From assembly GCA_029204225.1 (NCBI GenBank), contig CM055097.1, positions 30,161,785 through 30,225,784 of the forward strand: DNA of 64,000 nucleotides, in the 5' to 3' direction. The stretch's first letter is position 1. Each line of letters begins with the position of its first letter. Origin of the DNA: Diphasiastrum complanatum. Its lineage: Eukaryota > Streptophyta > Lycopodiopsida > Lycopodiales > Lycopodiaceae. Shown here one piece after another: positions 1-12,678 of the stretch. Under the pieces are notes generated by a model that was not told the origin of the DNA, ran no database searches, and was given only the letters and a program-made list of their open reading frames with translations. The translations under genes and the position numbers were made by a program.

Positions 1-1434
1 TTGCGGGTGATGTTCCTTGAGGAGGGAAGGAATGTCATATACTTATATTCTTGCCTTAGTGTAAACACGTTGGATTTGTAAATTGTAAATATTGACATGG
101 CTCACACCAGCTTGTGGTGTTATGTAAGAAAAGGCAAGTAGCAGGTCTTGGTTAACTTGTTGACATGCTTGTATTTGGTATGGTGTACTGGGTCTTAATT
201 TAGAGGCTTTTGGACTGCTAAAAAATAGATTGACCAGTCAACAAGACACGTGTCATATGCTCACTGGGAGGACACTTGGTCTTGTGTATGAGTGACACAT
301 GCCAGAGACGACGGTCCTACTCAGTTTTTTGAAATTTTCTTCGAAATTTTGGGTAGGCCTATGTGTCAAGGTACTGCCAAGTAGCAAGTGTTGGCGTGCA
401 AGGAGTATGCCATGTGTTGATGATAGGACAAGTCAGGGTCAAGTGGGTGCTTCATGTAGGAGGGTGTTGGAGCCCAAGGGGGGAAGCCTCTTGAGTACGC
501 CTCATCTTTCTACTATGCAGCAGGTGGCTGGGAGGAGACTTAGCAACAATGTTGTTATGTGTTTATGCTAATATCTAGTGTTTCCAGCTGATTCGAATCA
601 GCTAATTTGTCCTATTTGATAAAGTGGATATTTGTTGCCTACTTTGGTGTGCATAGGATTTAGTGAGAGTTTCAAACGGATTGTTCGAAATGGATTTTCA
701 TTGAATGAAATGAATTTTATAAATTTATAAACTAAATCAAATTAAAAACCTAATAATTTTTTCTAGGTTTAAAACAATTCTATTGTTGTATTTAGTAGTG
801 CTCTTATTTTTTGTGTGGGAGAGTGTGTGAGGATATTGTAATTCAAAACCTAGAATGTGCTTGAAACTTGAAAGCTGAGGGAAAGAGAGTGTGAGGGAGA
901 AGAAACTTAGAAGTCAATGTAGTGTTAGTTTTGAGATTAGTGTTAGAACTTGATTAGTATCTTTCCGCCCCCAAAAACTCCTAAAACCGTTTCGCCTATC
1001 CTTTTTCATTTCAAACCATCAATGTATGTACTACGTAGTATGGATCATGACAATATGAAACACCCCGCTCAGAAAAAAAAAGGAGAAAGAAAAAGAAAAC
1101 CCTAAAATCGTTCTGCAGATTTTTCCCCTTTTCAAAATATCAATGCATGTACTATGTAGCATGGATCGTGACAATGGATATTAGGTGGGACTCGCAAGGC
1201 AGGATTCAAGATTGATTGCTAGTTAAGTATAATTTTCATTGCCTAAACACTAAAAGAACACTTGTTTTTGCCATAATAGATTGTAATTCAGGCATCTTTG
1301 GTCAAGGTCTTTGGCCCCCCCCTTCCAAAAAACAAAAAAAACAAAAAAACACCCTAAATTCATTTCACCGTTTTTTCTCGGGGTTGCTATTTAAAATCCA
1401 TTTCAAACCGTGTTGGAAAGGTCCACGAAACATT
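1..1434. other. Left flank, no recognisable gene
   Basis: No reading frame here resembles a protein I recognise; the open frames at 299-571 and 1216-1491 have no domain-like content. The composition is AT-rich with short homopolymers. The only structure seen is the imperfect direct repeat listed separately at 973-1176. The right end passes into the 3' untranslated part of a LINE at about 1435. Confidence 0.5.
973..1176. repeat. Imperfect direct repeat, two units of about 82 bp
   Basis: Unit 1 (about 973-1055) and unit 2 (about 1096-1176) share an order of short blocks: an AAACCCTAAAA-like start, then TCAAA, ATCAATG, ATGTACTA and GTAGYATGGATC, ending in RTGACAAT. A weaker partial third copy of the first block appears near 1351-1380. 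Function is unknown; it may be a decayed LTR or local duplication. Confidence 0.5.
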
Positions 1435-1821
1435 GCTCCAATCTTCCATGGTGACCTCATGATAGGACTGGTAGTGCAAGTTGCTACATGATTGTGAGTG
1501 GTGCATTGTCTCTAATATCTGTGAGGTGGTGTATCGTCGTCGTCGTCAGACTCGATGTCTTGGCGTGGTCGTCTCCTAGAGAAGAATGAGGTGATTTGAG
1601 CCTGAGATCTAGGATGTGGCTGATGAGCTGAATGTCATAGCAAGACCATCTCTTGTATCATAAGTGCAACACAGCGAGGGTCCTCATATGCAATGAGCGA
1701 TCAGAGTGTAGTAGGCATGTCCCAGAATAGTTAGGCAGTGGTATCTCCCTCTGATCGCATAATATATAGGGCATCTAAAGATGAAGTGCTCATCGGACTC
1801 CACCTCATGTAAAGAACATAA

Positions 1822-2160
1822 CTAGCATAATCTATCCTCCCGTGGGGTACCCTGGAATCTGCCGGTCTCTATAGCCAATTGATGTGAGGATACTCTAAAC
1901 GGTCCCAAAGTGAAATGGAGATTGTGTGATAATCCCGAGGTTAGAGATCGAGGTAGAACTGGAAAACCAATGGTATCCTGCTCCAAAAAGTTTACCCGGT
2001 AATTATCAGGCTTAATCACCAACTCACGTCGCCAGGTATGATCAAGATATGCTCTGTATGAAAACCGTAGAATGTACTGGTGTGTACTCGAGGGGAGATC
2101 TGTGATAGTGATACCAAATGCCTCCATGAGGAAATGTGATGCCTGAGAGAACCATGACAA
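1822..2160 (-). pseudogene. LINE C-terminal region, fragment
   Basis: This 112-codon frame matches, block by block, the C-terminal region of the LINE fragment at 8771-9284: the SSTHQYILRF, RAYLDHTW, LPRSLTSGLSHNL, RVSSHQLAIETGRFQGTP and EDRLC blocks. In the 8.8-kb copy this is followed by a CX2CX9HX4C finger; here the frame stops just after EDRLC. It is part of LINE copy 1. Confidence 0.75.
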
Positions 2161-2282
2161 CCGGTATCCCTGGCTTGAAGATGGTGGGAGGACATGAGTG
2201 CAATCTGTGTATACCTCTGCTTTGTATGAGGAAGTGCCTGAGCTCTCTGGATGTACGTGATAAGCTGGAAGGCTGCCCCTAT

Positions 2283-3127
2283 CTAGATAGGGGGGTTGTC
2301 AAACTCAGCAAGGACGATCTCATGTGGAACAGTAGGCTTCGTTCGAATCATGTGAGCTAACATGGTGGTCTGCAATCGTGAAATGCTGGCCCAATGTGAA
2401 GAGGAGAGGCCTGTACACCATATCTCTGCTACATACAAGGCTGAAGGGGTGACAATGGTGTCAAAAAGTCTGCACTTACTCGGGGCATCTCGAATGGACT
2501 TACGGAAGCAAAATCTCTCCAACTGAACAAGGGAAGAGAGACCTTTCCTGAGTCTAAAAGTAGTCGCCTGTCTCATACTGAACGTATGACCAATGAGGAG
2601 CACACCTAGGTAAGTGTATGAAGGAACCACATCTAGAGGCTGTCCATCAAAAATAAGCTCTTGGGGTTGCATGAAAGCTCGAGAAGTGTTGAAGACCATG
2701 ACTTTGGTCTTCGAAATGTTCACCCCTAACCCCCCCCCCCCCCGGGTACAAAAAGTGTGTAAGCAATCCAACTGTCTCTGTAATTCCTCTCTGGCGTGAG
2801 ACACTAGTACCACATCATCCGCATGCCCGCATAGAGGAGGATAACAATCGGAATATCACCAAGTCTACAACCGTCCCCGCCAACCCTCTCCAACTCATCA
2901 ATGTATAGTCCAAAGAGAACTGGTGAAAGAGAGCATCCCTGCTTAATTCCCATAGTACTCCAGATTTGCTTAGAAATGCCACTGTTATGATGAAAGCAAC
3001 CCAAAACCCTCTCATAGAGAGCCATGACAACTAGAATAATATCAGTCGAGAAACCCAGGTCCCGGAGTCTCTGGATAAGCAGTGAGTATGGGACAGAGTC
3101 AAAGGCTTTCTTGAATTCCACAAACAA
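2283..3127 (-). pseudogene. LINE reverse transcriptase core, broken
   Basis: Two overlapping minus-strand frames (3127-2804 and 2813-2283) together cover fingers-palm-thumb of a LINE reverse transcriptase. The first carries the FVEFKKAFDSVPYSLL and IKQGCSLSPVLFGLYIDEL motifs. The catalytic aspartate box is replaced by an LLYAG-type sequence at the frame change, so the enzyme would be inactive. The second frame carries the ISKTKVMVFNTSR and PSYTYLGVLL motifs that follow the active site in LINE enzymes. A run of cytosines near 2730-2742 reads as poly-glycine on this strand and is probably slippage. Confidence 0.8.
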
Positions 3128-3397
3128 CAGTTGAACCTTTTCATTCCTATGTTTAGCTTCCTCAAATATGTTCCCACAATTTTGAAAAAATTGTAGTCCA
3201 CCAATTTGCGCTTGACACGGAGACGGTGAGCGCTGAACCCTACTTGACCCAATGCATGCAATCTCTTGGACTCTGCCTCCGTACTAACTGCAGACTGAAG
3301 GATGGTGCCATATAACTTCGCGAGAACATGCCCAATCATGATAGTGCGGTGATCACCAGGTAACATGGGGTCACTGTTTTTATGGATAGTGTGTATG

Positions 3398-3402
3398 ATT
3401 GT
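3398..3402. repeat. Left target-site duplication of gypsy element 1 (ATTGT)
   Basis: ATTGT lies directly before the TGTTAGGG start of the 5' LTR. The same five bases follow the LTR terminus at 7515-7519, and LINE sequence continues on both sides, which dates the gypsy insertion as later than the LINE. Confidence 0.85.
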
Positions 3403-3845
3403 TGTTAGGGATCCAACTCCCTTGGGTCCCAAACCCAGACTTGAGACTGGACGATGACTGTGCCTGTAGACTTGACCGGTGACTTGTGAACCTGCATGGT
3501 TGCCACGTGTCATGATCTAGGTGTGCACATGGCTTGGAGTCTCTCTCCTTGGAAGTATACAAGGGGAGGAGGGCTCATTTGCCATCCATTCTATGTACCT
3601 AGGAGAAGGTGGATGGAGAACGTGTGCACAGCTAGGATGTATGCTAGCATGAGGCAGGAGAGGCTGAGAGCCTGGGAGCGGTGGTATGGGACGCCGTCTA
3701 GGATGGAAGTCGGATCCAGCTTGATACGGTCACGGGCCAGGGCCGGAGGGTGGACCCAGATTAGGTCCTACGGCGGGGTGGAACGTGAATCGTTCGTGAA
3801 CGTGAACCGACACCTGGAGGTTTGCAATAAGTAGGGATTGTAACA
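3403..3845 (+). repeat. 5' LTR of gypsy element 1
   Basis: The LTR begins TGTTAGGG and ends GATTGTAACA, and is followed after two bases by a tRNA-Met-type primer site. It aligns along its whole length with the two LTRs of gypsy element 2 (15889-16335 and 18685-19133), sharing blocks such as TTGACTTGACC, TGCATGGTTGCCA, TCATGATCTAGG and CCATTCTATGTACCTAGGAG, with many substitutions. Confidence 0.9.
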
Positions 3846-3847
3846 TA

Positions 3848-3861
3848 TGGTAACAGAGCCA
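3848..3861 (+). other. Primer binding site of gypsy element 1 (initiator tRNA-Met type)
   Basis: TGGTAACAGAGCCA differs at one position from the usual plant LTR-retrotransposon site TGGTATCAGAGCCA, complementary to the 3' end of initiator methionine tRNA. It lies two bases after the LTR end. Confidence 0.85.
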
Positions 3862-4707
3862 CTGCATGCTGAAAGCAGGTGCGTTGATCCGTAGTAGTTT
3901 TCTTGTAAGTTTTGGCGTTTTTGACAGATTTCAAAACGGGCTTAAAATGCATTTTTTATGCGCGTTCTTCTATCCGCTGTTTTTTCTTGAATTTTGAAGA
4001 AATAAAGTTCAAAAGTTAGGGGCCCAGCTGAGACCTGCCACGTGGCACTGTCCAGGAAAGGACAGGTGGCAGGCATCGGAAGATCTGTTGCGCCCAGATT
4101 CAAGCAGGGATCTGCTTCGGGCGGCCCTCCTCAGCGATAAAAAAACTTGAAATTGTTGTTCGCTGCCTGACCAGCATTGTTTCTCAAAAAAACGTTGTGG
4201 AAACTGCCACGTGGTACTGTTCTGACCTGGACAGGTGGCAGAAGGCAGCGCTTTAGTATTCCGATTCCCTTCTGCTCGTTGGTTGGCATTTTTGGGACCC
4301 TCCTTGAGTCAAAAATTGGATTTTTCCCTGTTTCCAGCGATGGACAGTTCTGGAAAGAAAGGGAAAAAGGGAAGTGGGGGGGGGGGGGGGGGGTCTCTGA
4401 GGGCCACCTGGCAGATTGCTAGGAGATGGCCAGAGGGCTGAGGTGGATGCCTATGTGGCAAGGCAAAGCCACATGGCAGGGGTGGATCAAGCGGCATACC
4501 TCTCCTATGCTAGTTTTTTTGGAGAAAAAGAGGTGGAGGTGTGGTGCGTCCTTCTTCTTGCTCTCTCTTATTCCTTTTGGCAGCTATGGACAATACCATT
4601 TGGTTTGTAAAGAGACAACAAGAGTAGCCTTGTATCTACCTTCCTTGAGTTGCTTTTGATCTTCCTCAATCATCTCTTTCTTAATTCACCTCTCTTCCTC
4701 TTGAAAG

Positions 4708-5685
4708 ATGGATCCTAATCCTACCACACAGCCTATGTCCCTTGCTAAGGAGGTTACTGCATCTACCTCTACCTTAGATCCTGATGCCTTGTTACTTGCA
4801 ATTAACAATCTACAACAACAGATTGTTGATATGCAATCTAAACACAGTCGGGATCAGCAGGAACTGAAGGAATTGACGCAGCTAAGGCAATTGGTGCATC
4901 AATCCTTGTTCACTCTTGAAGTTTTTGCTAGGGAAAAGAAGGATAGAACCTCGGAGGCGGTCTTGCAATGGTTGGATCGATGGAATTCGCACTTTTCCAT
5001 GCACGATTCATCCAAGGATAACAAGATCAATCTCGCCGTCATGTACCTGCGAGATAAAGCATTTACATGGTGGCAAGATATTAGGGGTAAGCCTGAAGTT
5101 CCTAAGGAATTGGGAAGATTTTTGTAAGGCCTTTAAGGCGGCCTTCCTTCCTATTCTTGATGATTTTGAATTTTACCGTCAATATGCAACAATCCATATG
5201 GGGAACTGGCCTCTGGATCAGTATTTACAAGATTTTCAAGAGGTCTATTCTCGTTTTGCAACTAGAATAGATCCTTTATTAGTAAAGTTGCATTTTATAC
5301 TTGAGTTGCCAAGAGACTATCAGCTAGAGGTAAGGAGGAACCAGCCCCTTGCCCTCGAGGATGCTGTTCGCTTCACCAGAATATACGATGATACTTGTAT
5401 GATGGCTAAGCCTGAGACTGGTGTCTTGCCCGACGTAAAGGGTAAGAAGCCTTTCTTTCCAAAGCAATCGAAAGATAAAGCGAAAGATGGGTCTTTAGGT
5501 TTGGGTAAGTCCAAGAAAAGATCTACCTTGGACCAGGAAACCTTTATGAAAGCCAGAAGCGACAATCTATGCTTTAATTGCATGGAACCGGGTCATGTCG
5601 CGAAGGAATGTCCAAAGAAACGGAAAGCTAAAGGGGCATCTTTTAAGACGCCAGGTAACTTTAGCATATCTAGTGTAGATCTTTC
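4708..5685 (+). pseudogene. gag: Gypsy element 1 gag (capsid and zinc knuckle), frameshifted
   Basis: Gag forms the virus-like particle of the element. It starts at ATG 4708 (MDPNPTTQPMS, closely matched by the gag start of element 2). A coiled-coil-like stretch follows, then the retrotransposon gag core with AFTWWQDIRGKPE. The frame changes near 5103-5112, where this copy has one base more than element 2, and continues with KAFKAAFLPILDDF and PLDQYLQDFQEVYSRFA. The zinc knuckle CFNCMEPGHVAKEC (CX2CX4HX4C) lies at about 5571-5612. The frame is cut at 5685 by a solo LTR and picks up, in phase, at 6701. Confidence 0.88.
5681..5685. repeat. Left target-site duplication of the solo LTR (CTTTC)
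   Basis: CTTTC here and at 6696-6700 exactly bracket the TGTTATGG...TCTAACA unit inserted in gag-pol. Confidence 0.85.
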
Positions 5686-6695
5686 TGTTATGGTTTAGGT
5701 TTGATCAATTTCAACATGTATTTTAGTGCCATGCAATTTTAATTTGCGTTGTATTCTCTCAAAGTTTAAGTAAGCCTATAAGTGGTACATGGTCATACCT
5801 GGGTCCAAAGTTTTAAGGCCCAAATAAACTTAGGCAAATTTTTTTTAGTACAAACTCGTGGAGGGCCTTCTTGTATGATGATGCCACTTGTCCACTGGAG
5901 TTTGGTAGATCCCCATGCATATGTGCATGGGGGAGAAAAAGTTAGTTTGCCACATATCCTAGTTTGCATGCGACATGCAAGATGCATGCATGACAAACTA
6001 GACACATGCAATTAGACATGCAAATTGCCACCTACCTTGGACACTTGGCAATAGCATGCAATGCATTGTACATACATCAATTCTTATAAATAGAACCTCC
6101 ACGATTTGGAGGAGTGTGATTTTGGGATAATCTTCATCACTTTGTTGTCTCCTCCATCTCAGATTGTGTAGTAGCTTGTAGTAGGATCTGATCTGATCAT
6201 TTACTTGTTTCTCCTTCTCCTCTCAACAGATTTTGATGAGAACAGTTGCATACTGATTCTTGGAGGAGGGTGCTACTAGTCAGATCATTCCCACTTCGAA
6301 TTCAGAGCAGATCTGATCCAGGACAACAATCAACCATTTCTGGGAGGGCGCTGGTTCTGTTTTGTTCAATCATACATTTCTCTTTCATGTATTGTCAGAT
6401 TTAGGTGAAATCAAAGGCATAAGTCATCTATTGCATAGGCTCTATTAACAGAAGCAATTACAAGTCAATCTGGTTCTGATTTTTCCAGATTTAACGCTTT
6501 CAACTATAGTGGCCAGCAAGTAGACATATTCCCGTCTTGATTCATCTGAAAGGCATAGAGAAGAATTCACACAGATTGAACTAAGATCAAATCTATGAAC
6601 CATAGCTTGCTGATTTTGATCCATTTTGAGTTGTAGAAGACCATCGAGGATTCCTAGATTGGTAAACCTCGATTTTACGATCCTTTTCTCTAACA
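5686..6695 (+). mobile_element. Solo LTR, 1,010 bp, inserted in gypsy element 1
   Basis: The unit starts TGTTATGG and ends CTCTAACA, with the five-base duplication CTTTC on both sides. It holds no coding sequence of its own, has a TATA-like box (TTATAAATAG) near 6085-6094 and several ATGCATGC-type words around 5970-6060. Leaving it out brings the gag frame upstream and the protease-like frame downstream into the same phase, as expected for an insertion followed by LTR-LTR recombination. Orientation as plus rests on the TATA-like box only. Confidence 0.88.
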
Positions 6696-6700
6696 CTTTC

Positions 6701-6989
6701 CTTTGTTGGTAATTCTGTGTGCGAGCATTGTTTTTTTAACACGGCTGTTTTTGGTCCTCATGACCTCATTCGGATGAAGGGGGTTGTGGGTGGCCAAGCC
6801 GTAACAGTTTTATTTGACGATGGTTCCACACATAACTCACGACATGTTCCTGAGTATAGCAAATGTCGTCAAAAATATATTGTACAGGCTAATTTTCCTA
6901 CATGTGTGGCTACTCAGCTAACCCTAACGGGATCATTGACGATAGTGGGTCACGTTCCGATAACAAGCAAATATAGTAGATCTTATTAA
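6701..6989 (+). pseudogene. Gypsy element 1 protease-like region, remnant
   Basis: In phase with the upstream gag once the solo LTR is discounted. The segment VGGQAVTVLFDDGSTHN resembles the flap-proximal start of a retropepsin, with DDGS in place of D-S/T-G. A CEHC pair precedes it. Similarity fades after about 6960 and a stop ends the frame at 6989. Confidence 0.7.
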
Positions 6990-7499
6990 CTGTACACTAA
7001 TTACAATATTACATTTGAAGCTTATACTAAAGAATCAGATCAAAGTGATTTTTAATAGAAAGGTATAAAACTTTCTACAAAAGGTTACCAACAACTAGTG
7101 GAATGATCACTTTAGCCTTTTATTTTTTGAATTAACCTTCACTGACTTGGCTATATGTATACCTGAGTTAGATCTATCTACAGTTGACAAGGCGAAAGAT
7201 GGTTATCAATATTTTTCTTGTTTTAGAGATTTTTTTACCTTTTTTGGTGGTTTTTGTTCAGTTTCTAGAAATTGGCTGGGAAGTAACCTTCGCCTTTCAA
7301 ACTGTAGCTTCACTGCATCAAGGTGGTCAAAGTGACCACCGATATATAGTGAAGCTGGCAACGAGATTCAAGCCTATAAAGATAAATTAGACTTTCATAT
7401 TATGAATCTAGATAGGTAGATGTAATACTTGGAAAGGAGTGGTTCTATGAAAGGAACGAGTCTATGAAGAAAAACTATGTAACTCACATTTTGTCGTTG
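6990..7499 (+). other. Decayed 3' part of gypsy element 1, no gene
   Basis: No domain can be recognised. The stretch about 7140-7390 shares word order with 32560-32720 (a T-rich run, then a TTTCTARAAAT-type block, AAGGAT or AAGTAACC, CCTTCAAACTG and a GAAGGTTT-like word). That suggests a piece of some other repeat rather than gypsy pol. The last 15 bp (7500-7514) equal the LTR end. Confidence 0.5.
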
Positions 7500-7514
7500 G
7501 TAGGGATTGTAACA
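7500..7514 (+). repeat. 3' LTR stub of gypsy element 1
   Basis: GTAGGGATTGTAACA is identical to the last 15 bases of the 5' LTR (3831-3845) and is followed by the ATTGT target duplicate (7515-7519). Everything else of the 3' LTR has been lost. Confidence 0.8.
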
Positions 7515-8139
7515 ATTGTAGTGCACCAAGAGCATGGGAAGCCTTCGACAACAGCAGGGTTGAGGAGAGTGGATAGTGTGGGGGCAAGTGTGTTAGCAAC
7601 GTGAATCAATAGCTCAGATTCAAGATCTTCAATGTCTCTAGTTCGATGGGTTTTCAGTCTTTTGATTGTCGCAAAGATCAAATCGGGGGTGAAGTAAGGT
7701 GAAGTCCGAAGGTCGGGGAGAGATGGAGATGACCATACCAGTGGGTATAGTGTATAGCTGAGTAGCATAATCGGTCCAAATACGGAGGTCATCCAGGAGA
7801 GGGGGTGGGGCATGGGAGATAAACTCACGCCAAAAGGCACCAAAAGAAGAGCTGAAAAGGAGGTCAACAAGGCGTTTTCCTTCGGAGTCATCATGGGCAC
7901 GTTTTTTGCGACGATAAGTCATACCATGGTGGATGGAAAGGTCGAGGTGATCGCGAATGATATTGTTTGCTGTTATGAGGTTTAGATGGAAAGGCCGGAG
8001 ATGCAGCAGTATGGAGAGAGCTGGTGAGGCAGGCGGCTTGAGACTCCAGTGGTTTGTTGTGTGGGAAAGAGTGAAGTAAGGAGGCAAGGGATTCTTGGTA
8101 GAGTGGTACGTAGAGAGGATGGAAAGTGTATTTAGGTGC

Positions 8140-8141
<2 letters not shown>
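7515..8141 (-). mobile_element. LINE copy 1, 5' portion (region before the RT core)
   Basis: Minus-strand frames 8141-7638 and 7900-7484 carry the linker between endonuclease and RT, seen also at 19616-19134 and 23129-22700: KKRAHDDSEGKRLVDL, FGAFWREFISHAPPPLLDDLRIW, TIKRLKTHRTRDIEDLESELLIHV and the SWCTTIV block. At 7515 the sequence joins, across the gypsy insertion, to the LINE at 3402. The 5' end is cut at 8141, exactly where a GA tract begins. Confidence 0.85.

Positions 8142-8212
<71 letters not shown>
8142..8212. repeat. (GA)n microsatellite, about 71 bp
   Basis: Pure GA dinucleotide tract between the truncated 5' end of LINE copy 1 and the 3' end of LINE copy 2. Open frames across it on both strands (Arg-Glu or Ser-Leu repeats) are by-products of the repeat. 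Confidence 0.97.
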
Positions 8213-10159
<1,947 letters not shown>

Positions 10160-10402
10160 TGTAGGAATCCAGAATCAAGACTATTCATTAACACAAAGTA
10201 TTCTCAAAGAGAAGAGAGAGATGGTTAGATTACCTTGGTACTTAATTCACATGTATAGGCCCCTAGTGGACCCACGAGTCCCTACAAGTTAGTTTCATAC
10301 TAACTGGGCCTAAAATATAAATGACCATGGTTACACAGATCTCGACCTTTTGGGTCATAGTAACCTATGGCTTCTACATCATTTACATTTATTATTCTAA
10401 CA
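10160..10402 (-). repeat. Candidate 3' LTR of copia remnant A (243 bp)
   Basis: On the minus strand the unit begins TGTTAGAATAAT, directly after a GGAGGG polypurine run (about 10403-10408), and ends TTCCTACA. That is the order expected after a copia RNase H frame. The other LTR is not seen, so the left boundary rests on the TG...CA ends only. Confidence 0.6.
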
Positions 10403-11760
10403 CCCTCCTGAAATGAAAATGACATGTATTCACTAAGTAAGAAAATCAGCATGTTGCTTTAAATTTAAAGCTTCACAAAGAGCTTTAAATCGAACTCTAG
10501 GCAATGCCTTAGTGAATACATTTGCAATATTATCCTCCGTGGGACAATATTCAAGCGTGATGTCGCCATTATGAAGCTTCTCCCGAACAAAGTGATAGTG
10601 GATCTCGATATGCTTTGTTCTTGCATGAAATACTGGATTTCGTGCAATGGCAATAGCACTTTGACTATCCTTACGGTAGTTATTCGTGCGGTAGGTGCAA
10701 AAGTTTCCTCATTATCAATGCCCTTCTTTTGCGCATAACCTTTGGCAACAAGTCTTGCCTTGTACCTTTCAACAGTACCATCGGACTTGTACTTGATCTT
10801 ATAAACCCATTTACAGCCAATTGCTTTCTTTCCATGTGGAAGATCAACAAGAACCCATGTATGGTTCTTTATGAGTGAGTCATACTCCTTTTTCATCACG
10901 TCCTCCCAACATTTTACTCCTCTGGCCTGCTCATAAAAAACAGGTTCTATTGCACTATCCTCAATAGATGTAAGAGCAAAATCAGAAAAATCAGCAAATT
11001 CTACTGATTTAGGTGAGACACGAGTCTTCCCTTCATAGAAGCGGTTCACTTTGCTGTCCTGCAAAGTCTGCAACAGCCATTTAGGGACTGGTTTAGGCTG
11101 TCCAATAGCCTTACTTCGATCAACGCTTTGCTGTCCAAAGTGATCTGAACTGTCAACACTTTGCTGTCCAAAGTGCTCTGAAATTGGACTATGCTGTCCA
11201 AAGTTTTCAACAGGCCGTTCCTCTTCATAAATCTGCTCCTCTTGATGAATTATGGGCTGTTCGCTTGAAGAACCAGTGGGCTGTCCATTAGAGGATGATG
11301 GCAGTCCCTCCTCTTCAACATTAGATGGTGATACCAAATCTGGAAACACTTCAACATAGTCATCTTGGGGGTTGTCCCCTTTCATGACATGAATGGGCGC
11401 AAGATCATAGGAGTTCTTCTCATCAAAATGAACATCACGACTCACTATGATTTTGTTATCATCCACATTAAACAATCTATAGCCTTTACTTTCACTACTA
11501 TATCCCATAAAAATGCATTTTACTCCTTTATCATCTAGTTTGGATCTTAGCTTATCGGGAATAAACGCATAAGCCGTGCAACCAAAAGTGCGAAAGTGAG
11601 CTCCAAAGAAAAAATATTGGTTCCAACTGAGAAAATGGGATAAGGAGTCGTTTGCTTGACTCCCATGGATATATTCAAAAGTTTATTCTTGGAACTATTC
11701 AATTGTCGCCCAATAAGAACGTGGAATGCTTTCTCGCCAAACCTCACAATCATAGAGAAG
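10403..11760 (-). pseudogene. Copia remnant A: end of integrase, start of RT and RNase H end, RT core deleted
   Basis: The minus strand from about 11750 shows an integrase C-terminal block (FGAHFRTFGCTAYAF, then FMGYSSESKGYRLFN) and a Ser/Gln-rich linker with three repeats around FGQQSVD. The start of the copia RT follows: CWEDVMKKEYDSLIKNHTW, IGCKWVYKIKYKSDG, RYKARLVAKGYAQ, then ETFAPTARITTVR. After that the sequence jumps straight to the RNase H end (SQSAIAIARNPVFHARTKHI, then the FTKALPRVRFKAL block). The YVDD palm is therefore missing. The frame 10465-11508 is a 347-codon run across this junction. Confidence 0.85.
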
Positions 11761-12675
11761 AATTGGTGTGACTAATGTTTTGATGCTTCTTCTTATGCCA
11801 CTTGTAAAGTTCCACTTTCAACCAGCCACTTCCATGTAAAAGAAGAATTTGGAGGATTTGGAAAACTATTATACTTTGCTTCCCTTTTGCTAAAATGAAA
11901 GGATTGTTTGTCACTTTACGTAAGGGCTTGTTCAAAAGCTTTATATTTGAGTTTGGTGTGGGGTTGCAATGTACTTCAATAAGTTCTATGATTAACTCTT
12001 CTTGCTCATGTAAATCATGATTTTGTGTGTACATTTTCAGCCTATACAGTATGAGATTATTCCACATTTATGTGAATTGTAGAGGATGATAGTCAATTTC
12101 TATGTAAAGAGTTACCCCCTTCATATCTTCAATAGATTTAAGCATTTTGTAACTCAGTACATAGTCTACCACATTTTGTCCCTTTGTCAAAGTGCAAGTA
12201 TATCCTTTGGACGTTGGTCATCTTCGCATACCATAAAATATAACTAGGTTTTTGTGTACCTCCCAAGCTTAATAATCTCTTTCAATGCATGTGATAGGTG
12301 TATGTATGTTGTGAGAAAGTCCTTCCTCATGCATGTTGTGAGCTGAAAACTCCCCTAACCAAAGAGGATTCTGTGATAAATCGTAGAAGATGGCTTGTTC
12401 ACTCTTGGTTTTTCCATTGGAGTCTAGCTTTATGATTGTGATGTTCTTACTTTTATTCTATTCTAAATTTGCCAAATGGGTATTTATTGGCTATGTTCGT
12501 GTTTTTCTAATAAGTAGATTATCAGTGGTACAAAATATCAAACTCTTTATTTACGTTCTTATCTTTTGTTACGATTTTTAGCCATCTGACTTGGTTTATT
12601 AAAGCTTGTTTTTTGAGGGTGATTGCTTTTACCAATGAATCATAGACATAGTGTGCCACTCCATAGCCTTTATTT

Positions 12676-12678
<3 letters not shown>
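11761..12678. other. Upstream region of the host gene; one unassigned minus-strand frame
   Basis: A 105-codon minus-strand frame (12067-11750) has no recognisable domain, although it directly precedes copia remnant A and may be its decayed 5' part. The region to its right should contain the promoter of the gene starting at 12828, but no TATA box or other element can be singled out with confidence. Confidence 0.4.

Larger units (their letters stand above)
1435..3402 (-). mobile_element. LINE copy 1, 3' portion (RT, C-terminal CCHC region, 3' UTR)
   Basis: Read on the minus strand this is the 3' two thirds of a non-LTR retrotransposon. RT motifs run in order: a KAFDSVPYSLL block (about 3100), a GIKQGCSLSPVLFGLYIDEL block (about 2900), a damaged catalytic box where YADD should stand (about 2820), then the VNISKTKVMVF and YTYLGVLL blocks (2700-2600) and the C-terminal region to 1822. 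The 3' UTR matches those of the LINE copies at 8.2-9.3 and 21.6-25.0 kb. The 5' part of the same copy resumes at 7515, after the gypsy insertion. Frameshifts and stops make it dead. Confidence 0.85.
3403..7514 (+). mobile_element. Ty3/gypsy element 1, nested in LINE copy 1
   Basis: The element has a 443-bp 5' LTR, a primer binding site, a leader of about 850 bp, gag with a zinc knuckle, a protease-like region and then a decayed, mostly deleted 3' part. Only about 15 bp of the 3' LTR end remain (7500-7514). It is flanked by ATTGT on both sides and interrupts LINE copy 1. RT, RNase H and integrase are absent, so it is non-autonomous and dead. A 1,010-bp solo LTR of another family sits inside it. 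The same family forms element 2 at 15889-19133. Confidence 0.9.
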
